NCBI GenBank assembly: GCA_023435265.1
Contig: JAEYRZ010000176.1
Coordinates: 1-36,852 of the forward strand
Direction of reading: 5' to 3'
From: Pseudomonadota bacterium
GTDB lineage: Bacteria > Desulfobacterota > Desulfobacteria > Desulfobacterales > Desulfosarcinaceae
Length of the DNA: 36,852 bases
Within the stretch, counting starts at the first letter, position 1, and each line of letters starts with the position of its first letter. A program made the translations under genes and the position numbers. This document shows positions 24,975 to 32,713 of the stretch, one piece after another. Below the pieces are notes generated by a model, which saw nothing but the letters and a program-made list of their open reading frames with translations, ran no database searches and was not told where the DNA came from.

Positions 24975-26165
24975 CTAAAAACGGCCCGTGAATCCCATGA
25001 ACTGATCGTACTTGGGATCCATGCGGTTGCCGTCCGCATCCAGTCCCTTGAACGCGAACTCGATGTGCGCCGGATCGATCGTGCCGTTGGCGGTTTCATT
25101 CTGAGCGATGGTGAAGCGTACGGTAGCCGTCAGTTTGGTTTCGTCCCAATAAATATCGGTGGGCACGGGCGAGATGCGTACCTCGGTCGTGGGGATGCTC
25201 AGGCCGAAATTGTAATCCTGGCCGGGACCGTTGCCGGACGAGCGGCTGATCGTCCAGTTCATCGGATTTTCGACCGATTCGCGATCCATGTCCTTGTTGA
25301 ATTGGAACACCATGGTGAAACTCCGGCTGGCGTTTGCAGTGGCGAGATAGTCGTTCAAGGCCGCGACCTGGGTTTTGCGCGGCAGCAGGTATTTGAAGGT
25401 GCTGGTCGCCCAGGCGAACATGATTTTGGGGTGCGTGGCCTTTTCGATATACTCCCCGAGCGTTGCAGCCAGGGACGTATCCTTGTACTCGAGATCCTCC
25501 TGAATCTCCTTGGCTTTGTCCACCTGCCCGGCGTCCGCGTAGGTAAAGCCCATTTCGGCATAGGCATCCCAGAAATCTTTTTTCTTCTGCAAGGCCCGCT
25601 CGAATTCCTGAATCGCCTCGGTGTACTTTTTTTGGGCGCTGTACGTCTGTCCCAGGCCGAAGTAGCCATTGGCGCTGTCGGGGCTCCATTGAACGACCTT
25701 TTTAAATTGCCTTTCGGCATCGTCGTAGCGCCCGGCCTTCAAATACCCCTGGCCCAGTGCGAAACGGTTGTTGGTGTCGTCGTAAATCCGCACTGCCTCC
25801 TCATACGCTGTGACCGCCTCGCCCACGCGGTTTTCAGCCAGGTACAGATTGCCCAGGGCGGTATGAACCTCGTCCAGGGCCGGGTTGACCTTCAAAAAAT
25901 CTTTATACGCCCTGATCGCTTTCTCGGTGTCGTCCAGGCGCAGGTAGCTCTGGGCCAGATATTTGACCGTATCGACCGCGTTTGCCGAATTGGGCGCCAG
26001 GCCGAGGGCGCGCTTGAAATCCTGGGCCGCTCCCTTGAAGTCCTTTTTTTGATATTTATCGATTCCGCTGCTCAGCGCCTGGTTGGCCAGCGTTTCGAAC
26101 TGGGCGGAGCTGCCGGAGAGCGCCGAGAACAGCGTGTCGGTCAGTACAGAATCCATGGCGTCCAT
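24975..26165 (-). CDS. TPR-repeat protein with C-terminal beta domain, 396 aa
   Basis: About five tetratricopeptide repeats cover residues 25-220 (for instance GIDKYQKKDFKGAAQDFKRAL, LGNLYLAENRVGEAVTAYEEA, LGQTYSAQKKYTEAIQEFERAL as repeat units). A linker (about 225-275) is followed by a beta-rich domain (about 280-396) with FTMVFQFNKDMDRESVENPMNW, similar in pattern to SbsA-type Ig-like domains. No signal peptide is visible, so it is probably cytoplasmic, although the C-terminal domain type is often extracytoplasmic. ATG 26165 has GAAAGGG at good spacing; GTG 26180 would add five residues. TPRs mediate protein binding; the partner is unknown. Confidence 0.8.
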   Translation of the reverse strand: MDAMDSVLTDTLFSALSGSSAQFETLANQALSSGIDKYQKKDFKGAAQDFKRALGLAPNSANAVDTVKYLAQSYLRLDDTEKAIRAYKDFLKVNPALDEVHTALGNLYLAENRVGEAVTAYEEAVRIYDDTNNRFALGQGYLKAGRYDDAERQFKKVVQWSPDSANGYFGLGQTYSAQKKYTEAIQEFERALQKKKDFWDAYAEMGFTYADAGQVDKAKEIQEDLEYKDTSLAATLGEYIEKATHPKIMFAWATSTFKYLLPRKTQVAALNDYLATANASRSFTMVFQFNKDMDRESVENPMNWTISRSSGNGPGQDYNFGLSIPTTEVRISPVPTDIYWDETKLTATVRFTIAQNETANGTIDPAHIEFAFKGLDADGNRMDPKYDQFMGFTGRF

Positions 26166-26264
26166 ACGCAACCCTTTCACTTCAAACCGCCTTCATACGC
26201 GATAAATATCGGCCGGATGGGATCGCCACTTTAACGCAGCAGGTACACGAGTGAGTTCAATGTC

Positions 26265-26413
26265 CAGATTTGATGGACTCGTAGAAAAGGCCGAATGACC
26301 ACAGAGAACACAGCGCGGGTAACTCATTATCATCCAGATCATTCCTCTGTGACCTCTGTGGTCTCTGTGGTTTAAAGAACACTTTTTTCGATTTGATCAG
26401 ATTTGTTGGACTC
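26265..26413. mobile_element. MITE-like element, copy 1 (core 26281-26397)
   Basis: A core of 117 bp is bounded by direct repeats CAGATTTGATGGACTC (26265-26280) and CAGATTTGTTGGACTC (26398-26413), 15 of 16 bases identical. The core starts near GGCCGAATGACCACAGAG (26289-26306) and contains inverted repeats of the CACAGAG type: CCACAGAGAACACAG (26299-26313) pairs with CTGTGGTCTCTGTGG (26356-26370), 14 of 15. Copy 2 is at 28910-29052 and shares the core. There is no transposase. It lies between the TPR gene and the zinc-ribbon gene, so a non-autonomous element is the simplest reading. Confidence 0.65.
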
Positions 26414-26549
26414 CTAAAAACCGGCATTTGATCAAACATCAACGGTTAGGCTGAAAGCAATACCGGATCGATTTTTAAAAAAAGACAGCAGCCCTTCCGT
26501 TAAACATTCAGCCCGCTGCCTCAGCAACATCTGACTTTTTTCGAGTACA

Positions 26550-27458
26550 TCATTTTTTACGTTGGATATAATCCTGTTTGGCGGGCATTTTTTCATCGAC
26601 CAGGCGTCCGGCGTGAACGGCGGCAATCGATTTGACCAGCATCAGGCCGCCCGCCGGAAGCAACACGGCCGTCATCGCCTGCACATCGGCGGTAAATGGG
26701 CGCCAGGCCAAGGCGGTGATGACGGCCAGCACCACCTCGGCCAGCCCCACGATTGCACCGGCCAGCAGGTGGCGGCTGAAAAAATATCCGCCGCCCGGTA
26801 TCACCAAAGCCCACCACAGCGCCTGCGCCGCGGTCTTGAAGCGCAGATTGCAGGCTGAACATCGCCGGTCTGCGGGTTTCAAGGGGTTTGCGCAGCTGGG
26901 GCAAAGATGAACCCGGCCCGCCGAATGGGTATCATCCTTGGTCAAGCGCATTTCATCCAGCATGTTTCTGATTTTTTTGCGCTCCGCACGTCCGAGATAT
27001 GTAAATGCTTCCTGCCGCCCGTTTTTATAACGGACCCTGAGCGTGCGTCCTTTAAGATCGACGCCGGCCAGCCCGCTGAAAGCGATTTGGGACACCGCGC
27101 TGTGCGGGCTGCGATTGAAGCGGGTGGGGATATGCAGGATGCGTTGGTCGGTGAAAATCAGCAAGGATCTCCTGAAGAACAGAAAGGCCGGCCCGGTGAG
27201 AAGCTTCTCGAGCGTGTCGGCGGGCGTGACCGCCGTGGTCAGGCAGCGCAGGCGTTCCCCGGCGTGCAGGAAGAATTTGATGAGGGCCGACTTGGCGATC
27301 AGTTTGCGTTGACGTTTCTCGATGCGAGCTTTCGGAATCCCGCGATGGTCGCTGAAGATGGTATCCCGGTCCGCCGGCATTCCGAAAATGTTCAACGGTT
27401 GCGCCACTGCCGCGGACCGGCTGCGCGTTTCGGTTCGTCGAGCTCTGGCAGGTCTCAT
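26550..27458 (-). CDS. Membrane protein with zinc ribbon, 302 aa
   Basis: The N-terminal half (about residues 60-165) is basic and has a fold-like pattern of short strands (LLIFTDQRILHIPTRF..., GVDLKGRTLRVRYKNGRQEAFTYLG) resembling PH-like/bPH domains. A zinc ribbon follows with Cys186, Cys189, Cys200 and Cys203 (CPSC...CSAC). At least two hydrophobic segments end the protein (about 212-250 and 265-285). A strong Shine-Dalgarno (GGAGG, 8 bases before ATG 27458) supports the long start, despite its Arg-rich N-terminal tail. Function is unknown; similar combinations occur in membrane sensors and stress proteins. It is alone on the minus strand, with copy 1 of the repeat element downstream. Confidence 0.7.
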   Translation of the reverse strand: MRPARARRTETRSRSAAVAQPLNIFGMPADRDTIFSDHRGIPKARIEKRQRKLIAKSALIKFFLHAGERLRCLTTAVTPADTLEKLLTGPAFLFFRRSLLIFTDQRILHIPTRFNRSPHSAVSQIAFSGLAGVDLKGRTLRVRYKNGRQEAFTYLGRAERKKIRNMLDEMRLTKDDTHSAGRVHLCPSCANPLKPADRRCSACNLRFKTAAQALWWALVIPGGGYFFSRHLLAGAIVGLAEVVLAVITALAWRPFTADVQAMTAVLLPAGGLMLVKSIAAVHAGRLVDEKMPAKQDYIQRKK

Positions 27459-27662
27459 CCGGATACCTCCTCCATGGACTGCGATGAAATCGGCTTTTCG
27501 GCGGGTTTATGCCGAGGAATCCAGTGAATGCAAGCAAGCCCGATGCCAAGCTACGCATAAATCAACTCATTGATTTTAATGCATATCTCGAATCAAGAGC
27601 TTGAAGATGTGCATACATGCGTATACAGGTGGATTGGTGCGTGTTCGCATCTGAAAATAGGG

Positions 27663-28694
27663 TCAACCCGTCGTTCCGATCTCGATTTCCCAAACAGCCG
27701 TTCCGATCCGGCGCAGGCAAATGGGCGTTTCGAAAAACTGCCGTGCAACCGCCAGGTTGGTCCGGGTATGACGGGTGGGCGGTCCCGTGCGGTATATGCC
27801 CCGGCCGGCCATGGCGGAGGGTATCAGCAGCTGATCGGCCAGATAAGGGCCGACGGGGGCTGCGCTCAGCAGATAGGCATTGACTTGATCGGCCGCTTGC
27901 CGCCCGACTTTCTCCGCCGGCACGCCCCGCCGGCCGAATGCGCTGAAAAGCTCGGTGACGTGCGTGCTCTCGATTTCGGCCAGGAGGACGTTTCCCGGCC
28001 CCGCGGATGCAGATAATTCTTCTACGGAGCAATCGAAGCGCCGGGTCGCTGCAGCGTCGAAGGCCTGGCATTCCCGCTGGGCGATATGCCGGGGAAGGCC
28101 GCAGACAACCGCCCGCAGCCGGCCGTCGAGAGGCTCGCCCCGCTCCGTGAGATTCAAAGGCGAAAGCTGCGCGACAGGTGAGATGTCGATCGACATGCGC
28201 CCGCCGCCGACCGGGTAAAACCCCCAGGCCTGCAGTCCGGCCTGCAGACGCGGACCCATGCGCCCGATCAGCGGCAGAAAGACCCGTTCGAGGAAATGAA
28301 AAGGCGGTGCAAAGGGATTGTGGGTTCCGCCGATCAAATCGAGGCGCGATGGACGATCGGCCGTGATCAGTGGCGGCAGGATGGTCTGCGCCACCAGTCC
28401 GCAGCTTCCGGCGCTGCCGACGTCGAACGTATAATGACCGGCAAATACACCTTCCGGATGAAACTCAAGTTCACAGGACCCAAGCGCATCGCCGGTGACG
28501 CGCGCCCGGCCGACGGCGGCAGCGGCCCGCACTGCTGCGAGGTGCTGTTTGCGCAACCCCGGTCTGGAGCGCCCCGCGCGGATGTGCTCGATCCGGAACG
28601 GCCTGCCGGTCACCAGCGACAAGGCCAGCGACGATCTCAGGATCTGGCCGCCGCCCTCGCCGAATGCCCCGTCGATGTGGATTGGCTTAGTCAT
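27663..28694 (-). CDS. rtcA: RNA 3'-terminal phosphate cyclase RtcA, 343 aa
   Basis: ATP-dependent conversion of an RNA 3'-phosphate to a 2',3'-cyclic phosphate, through an enzyme-AMP intermediate; related enzymes also act on DNA ends. The N-terminus (HIDGAFGEGGGQILRSSLALSLVTGRPFRIEHIRAGRSRPGL in pattern GEGGGQxLR) is the family signature. The C-terminal HTRTN motif near residue 317 holds the AMP-accepting His. Length matches E. coli RtcA. ATG 28694 is preceded by GGAGAG; upstream in-frame sequence is unrelated and lies in the repeat element. No RtcB ligase or RtcR regulator lies next to it, unlike in many bacteria. It diverges from the DNA exonuclease gene. Confidence 0.93.
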   Translation of the reverse strand: MTKPIHIDGAFGEGGGQILRSSLALSLVTGRPFRIEHIRAGRSRPGLRKQHLAAVRAAAAVGRARVTGDALGSCELEFHPEGVFAGHYTFDVGSAGSCGLVAQTILPPLITADRPSRLDLIGGTHNPFAPPFHFLERVFLPLIGRMGPRLQAGLQAWGFYPVGGGRMSIDISPVAQLSPLNLTERGEPLDGRLRAVVCGLPRHIAQRECQAFDAAATRRFDCSVEELSASAGPGNVLLAEIESTHVTELFSAFGRRGVPAEKVGRQAADQVNAYLLSAAPVGPYLADQLLIPSAMAGRGIYRTGPPTRHTRTNLAVARQFFETPICLRRIGTAVWEIEIGTTG

Positions 28695-28909
28695 TGCCGC
28701 ATCTCTCCGGTCTTCATGCTTACAATAGGGCAGCCCTGTCCAAAAGGGAACCGAGTACCGGATCGTACCGCCGGGGATATTCGACCCGAACCGGGTGAGT
28801 CCGGCGCATCCGTCAGGCACGCCAATAATCCGGCGAGAGCACGTTTCCCATACCGAATTGCCATCCGCCCCCGGCGACTTATACTCCCCGCAAATGACTT
28901 CGAAAATCT

Positions 28910-29052
28910 TCAGGATTTGAGGATCTCGAAAAAAAGGCCGAATGACCACAGAGGTCACAGGGAACACAGAGGTAATGGCTAAAAATACAGATCATTCCTC
29001 CGTGACCTCTGTGATCTAAAACTATTTCATACGATTTTGTCAGGATTTGAGG
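28910..29052. mobile_element. MITE-like element, copy 2 (core 28923-29039)
   Basis: The core (about 117 bp) is bounded by perfect direct repeats TCAGGATTTGAGG (28910-28922 and 29040-29052). It begins near GGCCGAATGACCACAGAG (28936-28953), identical to copy 1. A shared segment beginning CAGATCATTCCTC (28988-29013) matches copy 1 at 26335-26360 in 25 of 26 bases. The internal inverted repeat CACAGAGGTCAC (28947-28958) and GTGACCTCTGTG (29002-29013) is perfect over 12 bp. It sits between divergent rtcA and the exonuclease gene, and its right repeat supplies the GAGG before the exonuclease start. Confidence 0.7.
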
Positions 29053-29059
29053 TTCGCCG

Positions 29060-30058
29060 GTGAACCATTCGCCTCTGCTTCAGGCCCGGTCAGCCGGGCT
29101 GTATTGCCCCGCCGGCGATTTTTACATCGATCCCGTGGCGCCGGTGGCGCATGCCGTCATCACGCACGGTCATGCCGATCATGCCCGGCCGGGGCACCGC
29201 CATTATCTCGCGGCCAGGGACTGCCTGCCCATTCTCCGAAGCCGCCTGGGAAACCGGATCTCGGCCCAGGGGGTCGCGTACGGGGAGCCCGTCACGCGCA
29301 ACGGAGTCCGCATCTCGCTGCATCCATCCGGCCATCTGCTGGGTGCGGCCCAGGTACGTGTCGAACAGGCAGGCCGGGTCTGGGTGGTCACGGGCGATTT
29401 CAAGCAGCAGGCCGATCCGACCTGTCCCTCCTTCGAACCCTTGGACTGCCACGGCCTGGTGATGGAATCGACATTCGGCCTTCCGATCTTCCGCTGGCCG
29501 CCCGCCGATCGCGTCCTGGCTCAAATCAACCACTGGTGGGGCCTGAACCGCCGCGAACACAAAACGAGCCTTCTTTTCGTCTATGCCCTGGGCAAGGCGC
29601 AGCGCGTGCTGGCCGGACTGGAATCGATCGGGCCGATATACCTGCATGGCGCGGTTGCGACGGTCACCGAGGTTTATCAAGACTCCGGTATTGCGTTGCC
29701 TGAGACCCGCCGGGTGAGTGCGGTGTCCGATCCGCGCCAATTCGAAGGCGCCCTGGTCCTGGCGCCGCCCTCGGCCGATCATGCCTTGTGGACGAGGCGT
29801 TTCAGGCGCGCCGAACGGGCCTATGCTTCCGGCTGGATGCAGATCCGCGGCAACCGGCGGCGACGAAGCCTGGCGCGCGGTTTCGTGCTTTCCGATCACG
29901 CCGATTGGGAGGGCCTGTTGGCCGCCGTCGACCAAAGCGGGGCCGAAACGGTCCTGGTGACGCACGGCTTCGCCCTCGAGTTGGCGCGGTACCTGAATGA
30001 AGGCGGCCGGCGGGCCAGTGCACTCGACATGCCCGATCCGGGAGAAGACGAAGCGTGA
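29060..30058 (+). CDS. Ligase-associated metallo-beta-lactamase-fold DNA exonuclease, 332 aa
   Basis: Nuclease of the MBL/beta-CASP-like group that is typically encoded next to an ATP-dependent DNA ligase in damage-response clusters. The metal-binding HGHADH is at residues 36-41, followed by HPSGHLLGAAQVRV (about 90-103) and VVTGDFKQ (about 110-117). The opening GLYCPAGDFYIDP is typical of this subfamily. The start is GTG 29060; its only ribosome binding site is GAGG at 29049-29052, inside the end of the repeat element. The next gene, the ligase, begins 3 bases after the stop, so the two are coupled. Biochemical data for the subfamily are limited, so the substrate is inferred. Confidence 0.88.
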   Translation: MNHSPLLQARSAGLYCPAGDFYIDPVAPVAHAVITHGHADHARPGHRHYLAARDCLPILRSRLGNRISAQGVAYGEPVTRNGVRISLHPSGHLLGAAQVRVEQAGRVWVVTGDFKQQADPTCPSFEPLDCHGLVMESTFGLPIFRWPPADRVLAQINHWWGLNRREHKTSLLFVYALGKAQRVLAGLESIGPIYLHGAVATVTEVYQDSGIALPETRRVSAVSDPRQFEGALVLAPPSADHALWTRRFRRAERAYASGWMQIRGNRRRRSLARGFVLSDHADWEGLLAAVDQSGAETVLVTHGFALELARYLNEGGRRASALDMPDPGEDEA

Positions 30059-30061
30059 TCG

Positions 30062-31660
30062 ATGCGGGCCTTTGCAGATTTGTATGCTGAATTGGACAGC
30101 ACCACGCGCACCAACCGCAAATTGCGCGCTATTATGGAATATCTGCACCGGGCCCCACCGGCCGATGCGGCCTGGGCGGTTTACTTCCTGATCGGCCGCC
30201 GGCCCAAGCGCGCCATGTCCGCGCGCCAGCTGGCCCAATGGGCGGCCGAGACGGCGGGCGTGCCGGACTGGCTGTTCGAGGCATGCTACCACCAGGTGGG
30301 CGATCTGGCCGAGACCATCGCCTTGCTCTTGCCCGAACCCGGGCAAAGCACCGACGAATCCCTGCATGCATGGATCGAAACATATCTGTTGTCAATGCAA
30401 ACGCTCGATGAGGCGGGCCGCAAGGCCGCCATGCAGTCGGCCTGGGTCCGGATGGACAGAACCCAGCGCCTGGTCTGGAACAAGCTGATCACCGGTGAAT
30501 TTCGCATCGGTGTGTCACAGCGCCTGACGACCCGCGCTCTGGCCCAATTTTCGGGTGCCGAGGCCGCTTTGATCGCCCATCGCCTGATGGGTGATTGGAC
30601 GCCCTCACCGGAATTTTTTGAGCAACTCGTCGCCCGCGAGGCGGGTGCCGGTGCACTCAGCCACCCGTATCCTTTTTTCCTCGCCTATCCCCTGGATCAG
30701 TCTGCGGAAAACCTGGGAGACCCGCGGGCGTGGCTGGCGGAATGGAAGTGGGACGGCATCCGCGCTCAGGTCATCAAGCGGCAGGGGCAGGTTTTTATCT
30801 GGTCGCGGGGCGAGGAACTGGTCACTCAGGCGTTTCCGGAACTGGCCACAGCCGCGGCGCTGCTTCCGGACGGCTGCGTACTGGACGGTGAGGTGGTCGC
30901 CTGGCGCAAGGATGCGCCCCTTGGTTTTGCGGCCCTGCAGCGCCGCCTGGGCCGTAAACGGGTCGATGCCCGGATCATGGAGGCGGCGCCGGTGGCGCTG
31001 ATCGCCTACGACCTTCTGGAACACGAAACGCGGGATATGCGCGAACGCACGCTGGATGAACGCCGCGCCCTTCTGCAGGCGCTGGTGGAGACAACGCCGG
31101 ACAGGCGCATCGGCCTGTCGCCCGAGGTACACTTCAACCAATGGGACGATCTGGTCGCGGCCATTCAGGACGCGCGTTCACGCGGCGTCGAAGGATTGAT
31201 GCTCAAACGCCGGGAATCCGCCTATCGTGTGGGCCGCCGGCGCGGCGACTGGTGGAAATGGAAAGTCGACCCCTTCCACATCGATGCGGTGCTGGTCTAT
31301 GCCCAGCCCGGCCACGGGCGCCGCTCGGGACTGTACACCGACTACACCTTCGGCGTGTGGCAGGACGGCGTGCTTGTGCCCATCGCCAAGGCCTATTCGG
31401 GGTTGACCGATGCCGAAATCCGACAGGTGGACCGTTTCGTCCGCACCAATACCCTCGAACGGTTCGGCCCGGTGCGGGCGGTCAAGCCGGAGCTGGTTTT
31501 CGAACTGGCGTTTGAAGGCCTGCAGACCTCTTCGCGGCACAAATCGGGCATTGCCGTGCGCTTTCCACGCATTGCACGCTGGCGCCGGGACAAATCACCG
31601 TCCCAGGCCGACACCCTGGACTCAGTCAAGGCGCTGCTCGGCGGCCCCGGGAACGCGTGA
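30062..31660 (+). CDS. ATP-dependent DNA ligase of the damage-response type, 532 aa
   Basis: Seals nicks or breaks in DNA with ATP. The N-terminal DNA-binding domain (about residues 1-195) is that of the 'cisplatin damage response' ligase group. The nucleotidyltransferase domain has adenylated Lys229 in EWKWDGIRAQ, then later WSRGEELV, DGEVVAW, GVEGLMLKR (about 376-384) and KWKVDP, with the OB-fold after it (about 400-530). Length is typical. In many Proteobacteria this ligase is in a four-gene set with the exonuclease, an Lhr-like helicase and the nuclease PdeM; only the exonuclease is beside it here. It ends directly against a second ligase on the other strand. Confidence 0.92.
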   Translation: MRAFADLYAELDSTTRTNRKLRAIMEYLHRAPPADAAWAVYFLIGRRPKRAMSARQLAQWAAETAGVPDWLFEACYHQVGDLAETIALLLPEPGQSTDESLHAWIETYLLSMQTLDEAGRKAAMQSAWVRMDRTQRLVWNKLITGEFRIGVSQRLTTRALAQFSGAEAALIAHRLMGDWTPSPEFFEQLVAREAGAGALSHPYPFFLAYPLDQSAENLGDPRAWLAEWKWDGIRAQVIKRQGQVFIWSRGEELVTQAFPELATAAALLPDGCVLDGEVVAWRKDAPLGFAALQRRLGRKRVDARIMEAAPVALIAYDLLEHETRDMRERTLDERRALLQALVETTPDRRIGLSPEVHFNQWDDLVAAIQDARSRGVEGLMLKRRESAYRVGRRRGDWWKWKVDPFHIDAVLVYAQPGHGRRSGLYTDYTFGVWQDGVLVPIAKAYSGLTDAEIRQVDRFVRTNTLERFGPVRAVKPELVFELAFEGLQTSSRHKSGIAVRFPRIARWRRDKSPSQADTLDSVKALLGGPGNA

Positions 31661-32713
31661 TCAGCGCCGGTTCGACGTGCCCGGCGCGACCTGCGCAAAG
31701 GTGCACTGCCGGGGCGGCTTGTCGGGCCGCCAGCGCAACAGGCGCGTGCCGTGACGGAAACGGCCGCCGGTGAAGTGATCCCACTGGACCTCGACCACCA
31801 GACGCGGAGCCAGAGGGTGCCATTGCCCGGAACGTTCGGTACTCCAGCGGCTCGCTCCGCCCGGTGCGCTTCCCGTGAAGCCCGGTGGTTCGATCAGCGG
31901 TTCGAGGCGATCCACCAGCGCACGCCGTTCGGTTCCGTTCAGTCCCGAGCAAAAACCCACATGATGCAGCAATCCCTGCTCATCGTACAGTCCGAGCAGG
32001 AGCGAACCGACCTCGCGGCGCTCGGCTCCCGCGAGTCCGCCGCCCGCATAGGCGGCGGTGCTGTAGCGGAAACCGCCCACAACGCAATCGGCTGTACGCC
32101 GTTTCTTGACCTTCTGCATGCCGCTGCGCTCGCCGGAACGGTAGGCCAGGTCGAGGCGTTTGGCGATGACGCCGTCCCGGTCGGCGCCGCTTGCGGCCAG
32201 CCATGCCTCGGCGGTCCGGGCATCTATTACAGCCTCGGAGATCGTAATCCGCCCGGCGGATTGAAGATAGCTTCGGGAGAAGGCTTCCAGTCGTCGGCGC
32301 CGAACGGACAGCGGCTCCCTGGTGAGATCGGTCCCCTCGGCGGTGACCAGCAGGTCGAACAGGATCAAGCGCGCCGGAGTTTCGCGGGCCAGGCGGTCGA
32401 TGCGGCTGGCGGCCGGGTGAATGCGCTGCAAAAGGTCGTCGAATGAGAACACGCCTTGCACCGGCACCACGATCTCGCCGTCCAGGACAAACCGGTTCGG
32501 CGCAAGGCCTTGAAGGTCGCGGACCATTTCAGGGAAATAGCGCCCCAGCGGTTTGCCGGACTTGGACTGCAGGACGACCCGGTTTTCATCGCGGAACATC
32601 AGGCACCGAAAACCATCCCACTTGGGTTCATACAACCATCCCGCCCCGACGGGGATGCGGTCCACCAGGCGGGCTTCCATGGGGGCGAAAGGCGGCTGGA
32701 TCGGCAGATTCAC
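31661..32713 (-). CDS. ATP-dependent DNA ligase, LigC/LigD ligase-domain type, 350 aa
   Basis: Ligase with the LigD/LigC architecture: an adenylation domain followed by an OB-fold, with no polymerase or phosphoesterase attached. Lys31 in YEPKWDGFRCL is the adenylated lysine. RVVLQSKSGKPLGRYFPE, FVLDGEIVV and DGVIAKRLD (about 179-187) are nucleotidyltransferase motifs III, IIIa and IV. KVKKRRTADCVV is motif V. The C-terminus has the usual LVVEVQWDHFT. The start GTG 32713 overlaps the stop of the polymerase gene (GTGA), so the pair is coupled. Its stop abuts the stop of the convergent ligase. In mycobacteria, LigC acts as a backup end-joining ligase; the same role is inferred. Confidence 0.88.
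   Translation of the reverse strand: MNLPIQPPFAPMEARLVDRIPVGAGWLYEPKWDGFRCLMFRDENRVVLQSKSGKPLGRYFPEMVRDLQGLAPNRFVLDGEIVVPVQGVFSFDDLLQRIHPAASRIDRLARETPARLILFDLLVTAEGTDLTREPLSVRRRRLEAFSRSYLQSAGRITISEAVIDARTAEAWLAASGADRDGVIAKRLDLAYRSGERSGMQKVKKRRTADCVVGGFRYSTAAYAGGGLAGAERREVGSLLLGLYDEQGLLHHVGFCSGLNGTERRALVDRLEPLIEPPGFTGSAPGGASRWSTERSGQWHPLAPRLVVEVQWDHFTGGRFRHGTRLLRWRPDKPPRQCTFAQVAPGTSNRR

Noticed and set aside
26257..26442. 61-residue frame within MITE-like copy 1
   Set aside because: Entirely made of the repeat element; no ribosome binding site.
29090..30367. Minus-strand reading frame across the exonuclease and ligase start
   Set aside because: Spans two well-supported genes on the other strand.
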